A DNA stretch of 64,000 nt from JBCCXL01 sp039191605 (GTDB taxonomy: Bacteria; Acidobacteriota; Thermoanaerobaculia; Multivoradales; JAHZIX01): the NCBI GenBank assembly GCA_039191605.1, contig JBCCXL010000018.1, positions 78,496 through 142,495 on the forward strand. Reading direction: 5' to 3'. This document shows, piece after piece, positions 26,689-34,117 of the stretch. Each line of letters starts with the position of its first letter. Within the stretch, counting starts at the first letter, position 1. The notes below the pieces were generated by a model, which saw only the letters and a program-made list of their open reading frames with translations, searched no databases and was not told the origin of the DNA. Both the position numbers and the translations under genes were made by a program.

Positions 26689-28328
26689 AGACTGCCGCGC
26701 TGGAAGCCAACGTCGCGGAGCCGACCTTGGAGCGGAAAGCTCCGGAGGACGAGCAGAGAGCGCTGCGGGGGGATCGCGCGGCAGGGGGACGAGCGGCTTC
26801 CGGGCTCGCCTCGGGAGCGTTGCACCTGGCCTCAGTACCGGTGCTGCCGCCCAGTGGCGGTGCTGGGGGAGCGGTGCCGGCGGTGCAGCGGGCGAAGAGA
26901 AATCGCAAGGTCCCGGCGCGCAAGCGGCGGGCGCAGAAGAAGGCGGAGCGTCGCCGCCGTCGTCAAGCGAAGGCGGAAGGGAAGCCATTTCGCAACGCTA
27001 AGCAGCGGCGCCGAGACCGCCAGCAGCAGGCGCAAACTCGAGCGCTGAATCGGGCGAAGAATCGACCTTCGCGGGCGCAGCGTCGCGAGATGGCCCACCA
27101 GCGGGATATGGAGGCGATTCGCCGGCAGGCAGAGGAGAAGGCCAATATTTGTCGACGCTTCTTTCTGACCAGGTCCAGGAGCGCAAGATCAATTCCGGCG
27201 CTGCGCTTTCCCGCCTTGGTGGATCAGGTGATGACGGCGGCGGGCCTCGATGATCTGACGGATCTGACGACGATACCGGCTGCTCTCGCGGAGGCCATCA
27301 TGTTTTACCGGCAGGCTTTAGAACGGGCTGAGCTGAGCCAGCCGGAGTTCTCACGCTCGATCCGCAGGGAGAAGGTCGAGAAGAAGATCCGATTCGCCCC
27401 GAGCCCCGCTCGGCCTACGAGCACGGCGGCGCGCCGGGAGCGAAGATCTCGGCGCAGGGACGAGCAGGGCGAGGTCGAGGAGGCGGCGACTCGGCTGATC
27501 ACCGAGATCTGCGCCTACGATCCCTTTGGCATCGAGACCCGCCTCGGGGACGTCCTGCTCGAGGCCTCCGCGATCACCGGCAGCGAACGGCCCGATCCCG
27601 AGCGTTTCGCCTATGCCCGGGGCACTAGCGGTGATCCGATTCCCATCACCTGGTACAAGGCTCCCGGGGCCTACCCTCCGCTGACGGTAGACAAGAGCGT
27701 CGTACCCCGTTTCGGCGCCTTTACGCTGGTCGATGATCAAGTCTCGGGGCGTCGCCGCTATCGATTCGGCGTCGAGGGGTCCAACCGGCCCCGGGTCGGC
27801 ATGTCGCTGCGTCGCACGGCCCATAGCAGTGATCGGTCCGAGCAGCGGGAGCTCAATCAGGTGATGAATCGCGCCATCGATCGGGGAGAGCTGGAGATCA
27901 ATGGTGATCCTAGGGCTCGCCTCTCTGAGGCCGGTGGCTTCGACGGCGACCACGTCAAAGATCTCGGCTACGGCGGCCTGGACTCCATCGAGAACTTCTG
28001 GCCCCTCGACGCCGCGACCAACCGCGCGGCGCTGACCTACAATCGCAACTACCTGGTCAACTTCCTGGACTCCACGGGGCAGGCTCGCCAGGCACCCATC
28101 GGCGTGCTGATCGGGAAGCACTTCGTGGTGGAGGACTTCTACAACCCTCTGGTGAGAGGGGTTCCAGAGGACTCGGGAACGGCCGCTGCGGGGGCGAAAG
28201 GAGGGGGAGGATTGAGTGGCGGAAAGTCCAAGGCGTCGCGCTCCTCCGCGAGTCAGCGGGGAGTGGTGATCAGCACTGGCTTCTCGGATAGCGAGACCGA
28301 TACTGAGAGCAGCAGCGATGAGTTCTGA
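26685..28328 (+). CDS. eCIS cargo A: HNH-like nuclease candidate with basic region and acidic tail
   Basis: A 547-residue putative effector. Residues 41-69 are the leader shared by this cargo block (LASGALHLASVPVLPP...VQ). Residues 70-150 are extremely basic (KRRAQKKAERRRRRQAK), resembling a nuclear-localisation or nucleic-acid-binding segment. The region 160-400 is unknown. Then GGFDGDHVKDLGYGG...NFWPLD..TN gives Asp422-His423, Asn437 and Asn446, the pattern of HNH/beta-beta-alpha-metal nucleases of the 'DHVxDLxxGG...NxWPLDxxxN' type seen in polymorphic toxins. The protein ends in Gly/Ser and then SDSETDTESSSDEF. There is no DUF4157 domain. Paralogue of cargo B. Nuclease call is by motif; no immunity gene is seen beside it. 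Confidence 0.75.
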   Translation: MKTAALEANVAEPTLERKAPEDEQRALRGDRAAGGRAASGLASGALHLASVPVLPPSGGAGGAVPAVQRAKRNRKVPARKRRAQKKAERRRRRQAKAEGKPFRNAKQRRRDRQQQAQTRALNRAKNRPSRAQRREMAHQRDMEAIRRQAEEKANICRRFFLTRSRSARSIPALRFPALVDQVMTAAGLDDLTDLTTIPAALAEAIMFYRQALERAELSQPEFSRSIRREKVEKKIRFAPSPARPTSTAARRERRSRRRDEQGEVEEAATRLITEICAYDPFGIETRLGDVLLEASAITGSERPDPERFAYARGTSGDPIPITWYKAPGAYPPLTVDKSVVPRFGAFTLVDDQVSGRRRYRFGVEGSNRPRVGMSLRRTAHSSDRSEQRELNQVMNRAIDRGELEINGDPRARLSEAGGFDGDHVKDLGYGGLDSIENFWPLDAATNRAALTYNRNYLVNFLDSTGQARQAPIGVLIGKHFVVEDFYNPLVRGVPEDSGTAAAGAKGGGGLSGGKSKASRSSASQRGVVISTGFSDSETDTESSSDEF

Positions 28329-28330
28329 GA

Positions 28331-28444
28331 ATGCGTGAGTTGCTCTCCCTAGTCCCCTCCGTGAGCCCCTGTGCCGCGAGCTTCGCGGGGTCGTTGCCCA
28401 CCGGTGAGGCCCCGGCGTTCTTCATCGGCGGAGGGCCCCGCTAA
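28331..28444 (+). CDS. small gap-filling reading frame between cargo A and B (37 aa)
   Basis: ATG at 28331, two bases after the stop of cargo A, reads 37 codons to a TAA that overlaps the cargo B start (TAATG). Its first codons (MRELLS) resemble the start of cargo C (MRESLS) in both protein and DNA, so it may be the remnant of a lost DUF4157 cargo gene or a real coupled small protein. Contains one Cys and a Pro/Gly-rich end. A short GC hairpin (28374-28388) lies inside it. No family recognised. Confidence 0.4.
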   Translation: MRELLSLVPSVSPCAASFAGSLPTGEAPAFFIGGGPR

Positions 28445-30051
28445 TGAAGAGCGTGGCCCTCGAGAGTCAGGCGCCGGATCTGGCCCAGGAGCGGAGCGCC
28501 CATGACGTGCGCTCGATGACTCAGGGCGGCCAGCGCCCAGCAGCGGGACGAGCCGCTCCTGGGCTCGCCGGTGGAGCCCTGCGCCTGGCGTCGGTTCCGG
28601 TGCTGCCGCCGGATGGCGCTGGGGCAGGCCCAGCGCCGACGGTGCAGCGGGCGAGGAGGAATCACAAGGGGTCGGCCCGCAAGCGACGGGCGCAGAAGAA
28701 GGCGGAGCGCCAGCGAAAGAAGAAGGCGGAGTCTCAGGGCAAGGAATACCGCAACCCGAAGCAGCGGAGACAGGATCGCCAGGCGAAAGCGGAGGCCAGG
28801 GCGCGGCGCCCGAAGCCCTCGCGGGCGCAGCGGCGGGAGGCCCACCAAGAGCGAATGCAGGCCGCCATGGAGCGCTTCGAGAAGCGTCAGCGGGTCTGCG
28901 AGAATTTCTTCTCCATCGCCAAGAAGGCGGGAAAGAATTGGTCTCGAACGACCCTCGTCGTCGATCAGGTCGTCGCTGCCGCAGGGCTAGACGAGATGGA
29001 TCCCGATCGAGTGCATTGGCGGGTTCGGCAGCTCATGGCCGAATTTGACCAGCAGGTCGCAGCGGTGATCCAGCGCCAGCCGCGAGCCCAGGAGGCCATG
29101 GGACGAGGCAAGGGCAGCCTGGGCCGCTTCGAGGCGAGCCCGATGAAGCTGTCTCGCAGCCAGCGCATCGCCCGGCGCAGCGATCGCAAGGAGAACCAGG
29201 GCGATCTGCAGAACATCGCCATGCAGCTGATCTCCACGATCTGTGGAGAGTACGGATTGGAGATCGAGGCCCGTCTCGGCGACTTCCTGGCCGAGTCCTC
29301 TAATCGAGTGGGCAAGGAGAGGCCGGATCCCTCGCGCTTCGACTATGCCCGGGGGACGGCGACGGATCCGATTCCGATCTATTGGTTCAAAGAGGTCAGC
29401 GACTACCCGTCCATCAGCGTCGATGGAAAGAAGTACAAAGCCTTCGAATCCTTCGATCTGGAGGTCGACGGTCGCGAATATCACTTCGGCGTCTCCCGCT
29501 CCAACCAGCCTCGCCTCGGCTTGAAGTTGAGAAAGAGGGCCCACGCCAGTGATCGAGGGAAGCAGAAGCACCTCAACAAGGTCCTCAACCAGGGGATTTT
29601 GGAGGACAGGGTGGAGATCGACGAGGATCCCAAGGCGAACCTCTCGGAGGCCGGCGGGTTCGACGGAGATCACGTCAAGGATCTCAGCTTCTCCGGCCAG
29701 GACGTGATCACCAACTATTGGCCCCTGGATGCAAAAATCAATCGCGCTGCCCTGTCCTTCAACCGCAATTACCTGATCAATTACCTCGATTCCACCCTCC
29801 AGCCTCGCCAGGCGCCCATCGGCGTGCTCTTCGGCAAGCATTTTCGGGTGGTCGGTTTTGGCAACGACCAGAACGGATGGCCGGTACCCAATAACTCCGG
29901 CACCGCCGCGGCAGGGGCGAAGGATGGCGGTGGTGGAGGAGGGAAGTCAAAGCCCAGTGGAGGGGTCTCTTCGGAGCCTGCGCTGGTGATTCATACAGGT
30001 CTGACGGATAGCGAGAGCGATTCTGAAGACGACAGTAATGGAGGTGATTGA
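28444..30051 (+). CDS. eCIS cargo B: HNH-like nuclease candidate, paralogue of A
   Basis: A 535-residue paralogue of cargo A with the same plan: leader at 41-69 (LAGGALRLASVPVLPP...VQ), strongly basic stretch 70-140 (KRRAQKKAERQRKKKAE), unknown helical middle, then GGFDGDHVKDLSFSG...NYWPLD..IN with Asp409-His410, Asn424 and Asn433. A Gly-rich linker leads to the acidic tail TDSESDSEDDSNGGD. The pair have diverged strongly in the middle but keep the catalytic-like motif, the NRNYLxNxLDS segment after it and both low-complexity ends. Those ends resemble eukaryotic basic nuclear signals and CK2-type acidic Ser clusters. DNase or RNase activity is inferred. Confidence 0.75.
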   Translation: MKSVALESQAPDLAQERSAHDVRSMTQGGQRPAAGRAAPGLAGGALRLASVPVLPPDGAGAGPAPTVQRARRNHKGSARKRRAQKKAERQRKKKAESQGKEYRNPKQRRQDRQAKAEARARRPKPSRAQRREAHQERMQAAMERFEKRQRVCENFFSIAKKAGKNWSRTTLVVDQVVAAAGLDEMDPDRVHWRVRQLMAEFDQQVAAVIQRQPRAQEAMGRGKGSLGRFEASPMKLSRSQRIARRSDRKENQGDLQNIAMQLISTICGEYGLEIEARLGDFLAESSNRVGKERPDPSRFDYARGTATDPIPIYWFKEVSDYPSISVDGKKYKAFESFDLEVDGREYHFGVSRSNQPRLGLKLRKRAHASDRGKQKHLNKVLNQGILEDRVEIDEDPKANLSEAGGFDGDHVKDLSFSGQDVITNYWPLDAKINRAALSFNRNYLINYLDSTLQPRQAPIGVLFGKHFRVVGFGNDQNGWPVPNNSGTAAAGAKDGGGGGGKSKPSGGVSSEPALVIHTGLTDSESDSEDDSNGGD

Positions 30052-30053
30052 GC

Positions 30054-32093
30054 GTGCGTGAGTCACTCTCCTCCCCCTTCGCTGCGGCAGAGCCCCGCTC
30101 GATAAGCCAGAGTCGGCCCGCCCAGGCTGCTGGGGAGCGAGCCCGTCCGCCTCGCGCCCTCGCCGCCGGCGGATTGCTGCTGGCCTCGGTACCTGCTGCG
30201 CTTCCGGCGGCGCCTTCATCCGGTGGCGGCGAGCCGCCGCCGGTGCAGGCGAAGCTGACCATGGATCGCCCCGGGGATCGCTTCGAGCGGGCGGCGGACG
30301 CCGCGGCGAAGGCGGCGCTGGCTATGCCCGCTCCGGCGCCAACCTCATCGATATCCGCTTCAGCGCCCGGAGTCTCGCGTTCCGCTCTCGGCAACCCGTC
30401 GTCGACCCCCAGCGTGCAGCGGATGTGCTCCAAGTGCGCCAAGGCGCTCTCCGGCGCCGGGGGAGAGCTCTGCCCCACCTGCAAGGCGAAGCTGGCTCGG
30501 GGGGAGAGCCTGACAGCAGAAACTGGAGCTCCCGGAGTCCAGCGGGAGGCCGATAGCGCCGCCAGCGCTGGAGACGTTCCCGCCACCGCGGCGTCGGCGA
30601 TTCGGGGCCTCTCCGGCGGCAGCCCGCTGCCGTCCTCGGAGCGCGCCTTCTTCGAGCCCCGCTACGGGGTAGATCTCTCGCCGGTGCGTCTCCACACCGG
30701 GCCGCCGGCGGCCTCCCTGGCCTCCCAGCTGGATGCCCGAGCTCTCACCCATCGCCAACACGTGGTCTTCGGCGCCGGGGAGTATCGCCCCGGGACCAGC
30801 AGCGGCCGCCAGCTGCTGGCCCACGAGCTGGCCCACGTGGTGCAGCAGGGAGCGGTGTCGGTGGGCAACGGGAACGCAGCTCCTGGAGTGCAGCGCCAGC
30901 CGGCGCTGGTGTCGCCGGAGGCCGCATCCAGTACCCCCGAGGTGCAGCGGGTCAAGTGCGACCCCGACACCAAGAAGATTCGGGCGGATCTGGAGGGGCA
31001 AGATCTCTATTTCAATCATCCTCTGGTCATCGGTAAGGCCCTCGGGATTCATCCGGGCGTTGCCCACGGCATGTGCTGCGCCTTTTGCGGTTGCACCATC
31101 GCCGGCTGGCGCGAGCGCTACCTGAATCGTGAGGTCATCAAGCTACATCAGCAGGTATCCGCCGCCGTAGACCAAGGCGAGAGGGTGGATTTAGGCCTGC
31201 TGAAAGCGATCAACGCCCAGATGACCAAGGTCAAATCCTATGCCGGCTGTTACGAGAAGGTCTTGCAGAACCTCCTGCCACCCTCCCTCGCCCAGGCGGA
31301 GCAGAGCTATATCTTCTCGCCCCATTCCGGGGGAGTGGGAGTGGTCAAGTTGAATCCCAAGGTCTTCATGACCTATATCCGGGCGCTGGGGCAGCTCTTT
31401 GGATCGGTGGACAACTTCAATAAGTGGGTGGCAAAGCAGGACGATTCCTCGAGCAATAAGAAAGCGGTGATCGGGTCGATGGCGGCCCTGGTCTTCGGCT
31501 ATGGGAAAAAGAAGCTCGAGGAGATTCCGCGGCAGATGAAGTCGATGGACTCCAGCGTCCACGAGACGGCGGCGATGAAGCTCTCTCACGTCCTGAGCTT
31601 CCTGCGCAAGCACATCGACTCCCTGCCGTCGGATAACGGGAACGTTGAGGCCTTTGCCCGGGACTTCATCAAGCGCCCGGATTCGATGATCATGACCCGC
31701 TCGGGACAGTTCCGAATCTTCGAGGCCAAGCACCCGTGGCTAGGATTCAAGAAGAACGGGAGCCTCTCCCTCGACGTCGACGTGCCGGGGATTCGACCGA
31801 AGGAAGACATTCCGGAACGTCGGGAACAGCTCGAGGCGTATCGGCGCATCGACTCGAATACCGCGCTCCTCACCGAGCAGACCTGCGGCTGCAACCTGCT
31901 GGCGGCCTTCGGAGGCGAGCTAGCAGACACTACGAACAAGAATCTCCTGGAGGCCTTGGCCAAGCTACGCCAGAAGGATGCCGAGAAAGCGGCGGAGAAG
32001 CTGAAGAAGGAGACGGTGGAGGATTTGAGCGGAGTGGCGAGCAGCTCTTCCGGCGGGAATAAGAGCTCCTTCCAGGAGGCGCCATGGCCCTGA
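30054..32093 (+). CDS. eCIS cargo C: DUF4157 protein with PD-(D/E)XK-like nuclease domain
   Basis: A 679-residue putative effector. GTG 30054 is chosen because GGAGGTGA (30040-30047) is well spaced for it; a TTG at 30048 in the same frame is too close. Order: leader (LLLASVPAALP...VQ, about 41-65), the LTMDRPGDRFERAAD segment normal before DUF4157, a zinc ribbon (Cys125/128/140/143), DUF4157 with HELAH at 257-261, then a unique region. Its C-terminal half contains KRPD (Asp543), FRIFEAKHPW (Glu557, Lys559) and REQLEAYR, the spacing of a PD-(D/E)XK nuclease core. Cys clusters lie before (341, 342, 345, 347) and after it (611, 613). DUF4157 marks eCIS cargo. Nuclease call is by motif only. Confidence 0.78.
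   Translation: MRESLSSPFAAAEPRSISQSRPAQAAGERARPPRALAAGGLLLASVPAALPAAPSSGGGEPPPVQAKLTMDRPGDRFERAADAAAKAALAMPAPAPTSSISASAPGVSRSALGNPSSTPSVQRMCSKCAKALSGAGGELCPTCKAKLARGESLTAETGAPGVQREADSAASAGDVPATAASAIRGLSGGSPLPSSERAFFEPRYGVDLSPVRLHTGPPAASLASQLDARALTHRQHVVFGAGEYRPGTSSGRQLLAHELAHVVQQGAVSVGNGNAAPGVQRQPALVSPEAASSTPEVQRVKCDPDTKKIRADLEGQDLYFNHPLVIGKALGIHPGVAHGMCCAFCGCTIAGWRERYLNREVIKLHQQVSAAVDQGERVDLGLLKAINAQMTKVKSYAGCYEKVLQNLLPPSLAQAEQSYIFSPHSGGVGVVKLNPKVFMTYIRALGQLFGSVDNFNKWVAKQDDSSSNKKAVIGSMAALVFGYGKKKLEEIPRQMKSMDSSVHETAAMKLSHVLSFLRKHIDSLPSDNGNVEAFARDFIKRPDSMIMTRSGQFRIFEAKHPWLGFKKNGSLSLDVDVPGIRPKEDIPERREQLEAYRRIDSNTALLTEQTCGCNLLAAFGGELADTTNKNLLEALAKLRQKDAEKAAEKLKKETVEDLSGVASSSSGGNKSSFQEAPWP
30612..30861 (+). 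repeat. near-identical 250-bp DUF4157 block, copy 1
   Basis: This block matches 32609-32858 with only about six differences by my reading, far closer than the C-terminal parts of the same two genes. It codes for the DUF4157 core. The contrast suggests recent gene conversion or a shared delivery cassette joined to variable effector ends. Confidence 0.8.
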
Positions 32094-34117
32094 GCGCTCC
32101 TCTAGAAGCCGGAGCTGAGCTGGAGCAGACGCAGCTGCCGGGGGCCGTCCATCGCCAGTGGTCGAAGAGCATCGAGGCTGACTCCGCAGGCCCTCGCTCT
32201 CTCTCCGAGAGTCTGCTGCTGGCGGCGGTGCCGGTCACGCCGCCGGGCGGGGGTAGCCCACCGCCGGTGCAGCCGAAGCTCACCATGGACCGCCCCGGAG
32301 ACCGCTTCGAGCGGGCGGCGGACGCCGCGGCGAAGGCGGCGCTGGCTATGCCGGTACCGGCACCGGCGGTCTCGCCTTCGGCCCTCGGCGACTCGTCATC
32401 TACGCCCGGCGTGCAGCGGATGTGCTCGAAGTGCGCCAAGGCGCTCTCTGGTGGTGGCGGGGAGCTTTGCCCCAACTGCAAGGCGAAGCTGGCTCGAGGG
32501 GAGAGCCTGACGGCAGAAACGGGAGCCCCCGGAGTCCAGCGGGAGGCCGAGGGCGCCGCCAGCGCCGGGGAAGTTCCCGCCGCCGCGGCGTCGGCAGTTC
32601 GGGGACTTTCCGGCGGCAGCCCGCTGCCGTCCTCGGAGCGCGCCTTCTTTGAGCCCCGCTACGGGGTAGATCTCTCGCCGGTGCGTCTCCACACCGGGCC
32701 GCCGGCGGCCTCCCTGGCCTCCCAGCTGGATGCCCGAGCTCTCACCCATCGCCAGCACGTGGTCTTCGGCGCCGGGGAGTATCGCCCCGGGACCAGCAGC
32801 GGCCGCGAGCTGCTGGCTCACGAGCTGGCCCACGTGGTGCAGCAGGGGGCAGTGTCGGCGGGTTCTGTGCCTGAGACTCCTACACCTGGAGTCCAGCGCC
32901 AGCCAGCGCCAACGTCAGGGCCGGTAGCGCTGGAGGCCGAGTCGAGCTCCCCCGAGGTGCAGCGGGTGAAATGCGACCCGGATAGCGAGCGAATCGATCC
33001 GGCGCTCAAAGATCTCGACCTCTACACTCAAAATCCCATGCTGGTGGGTCGGGAGCTGGGAATTCATCCGGGGATCGCCCACGGGGTGTGCTGTTCTTTC
33101 TGCGGCTGCACCATCGCCGGCTGGCGGGAGCGCTATCTCAATCGCCAGGTCGTTGCCCTGCATGATGAACTGGTGCAGTCCGATGAATCCGGGGGGCGGG
33201 TCGATCAAGGCCTGCTGCGCGATGTCGCGGCGCAGATGAACCGGCTGAAGTCCTATGCCGGCTGCTATGAGCGGATTCTGCCGATGCTGCTGCCGCTGGG
33301 ATTGGCGGAGGTCGAGCAGAGCTACATCTTCTCGCCGGTGACCACCGGAGCCGGGCTGGCCCGGCTGACGCCGGAAGTCTTCCTCGGCTACGTTCGAGCG
33401 CTCTCCCAAATCTTTGGCTCGGTGGATGAGTTTGCAGAATGGGCGGCGCAGGTCGCCAGTACGGCATCGGAGCGAGATTCGGTGATCCAGGCGATGAAAG
33501 CGCTGGTCTTTGGCTACGGCCAGAGGGAGCCCAGCGAGATCCCGAGACAGCAGGATTCCCTCACTTCCAGCGTCAACGAAGCGGTCGCGCTGAAGCTCTC
33601 TCAGCTGCTGGGCTTCTTGCGTCGGCACGCGGATCAGATCCCAGAGAGAAACTCCCAGGCCAGGGCTTTTGCCAACGATTTCATCAAGCGCCCCGATTCG
33701 CTGGTGCAGGCCTCCGACGGCGGCTGGCTGATTCTCGAAGCCAAGCATCCCTGGCTCAAGTTCAATACCAGCGGCGCGATTCAGCTGGACGTCGATACCG
33801 AAGGCATTCGGCCGGCGGAGAGCATCCCCGAGCGGCGCGAGCAGCTGGAGGCCTATCGCACGATCAACCCGCGGACCGCGCTGCTCACCGAACAAACCTG
33901 TGGCTGCAATCTGCTCGCCGCCTTCGGCGGCGATGACATCGGCCTGACCAATGACGCCATCTTGACCCAACTGCAGGAGCTCCGCCGACAGCGTCATGCG
34001 AGCTCCGAGCAGCGTCTCGGCCGGGGCGCGACGCCGAGTAATAACAACAATAACAACAACAGCTCGTCCTCCTCCGCCATGGTGCTGCAGGACGAAGAAG
34101 AGCAGAAGGACGGCTGA
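32084..34117 (+). CDS. eCIS cargo D: DUF4157 protein with PD-(D/E)XK-like nuclease domain, paralogue of C
   Basis: A 677-residue paralogue of cargo C that starts 10 bases before the cargo C stop. Plan: leader (SLLLAAVPVTPP...VQ, about 42-63), LTMDRPGDRFERAAD, zinc ribbon (Cys114/117/129/132), DUF4157 with HELAH at 246-250, then the shared effector region. The nuclease-like core is KRPD (Asp538), LILEAKHPW (Glu552, Lys554) and REQLEAYR; Cys residues at 336, 337, 340, 342 and at 606, 608 flank it. The last 40 residues hold a run of Asn then Ser and an acidic end (DEEEQKDG). Two variants with an intact core argue that the motif is functional. Target unknown. Confidence 0.78.
   Translation: MALSAPLEAGAELEQTQLPGAVHRQWSKSIEADSAGPRSLSESLLLAAVPVTPPGGGSPPPVQPKLTMDRPGDRFERAADAAAKAALAMPVPAPAVSPSALGDSSSTPGVQRMCSKCAKALSGGGGELCPNCKAKLARGESLTAETGAPGVQREAEGAASAGEVPAAAASAVRGLSGGSPLPSSERAFFEPRYGVDLSPVRLHTGPPAASLASQLDARALTHRQHVVFGAGEYRPGTSSGRELLAHELAHVVQQGAVSAGSVPETPTPGVQRQPAPTSGPVALEAESSSPEVQRVKCDPDSERIDPALKDLDLYTQNPMLVGRELGIHPGIAHGVCCSFCGCTIAGWRERYLNRQVVALHDELVQSDESGGRVDQGLLRDVAAQMNRLKSYAGCYERILPMLLPLGLAEVEQSYIFSPVTTGAGLARLTPEVFLGYVRALSQIFGSVDEFAEWAAQVASTASERDSVIQAMKALVFGYGQREPSEIPRQQDSLTSSVNEAVALKLSQLLGFLRRHADQIPERNSQARAFANDFIKRPDSLVQASDGGWLILEAKHPWLKFNTSGAIQLDVDTEGIRPAESIPERREQLEAYRTINPRTALLTEQTCGCNLLAAFGGDDIGLTNDAILTQLQELRRQRHASSEQRLGRGATPSNNNNNNNSSSSSAMVLQDEEEQKDG
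32609..32858 (+). repeat. near-identical 250-bp DUF4157 block, copy 2
   Basis: Partner of 30612-30861, offset by 1997 bases. The remaining parts of cargo C and D are clearly paralogous but much more diverged at the DNA level. Confidence 0.8.
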
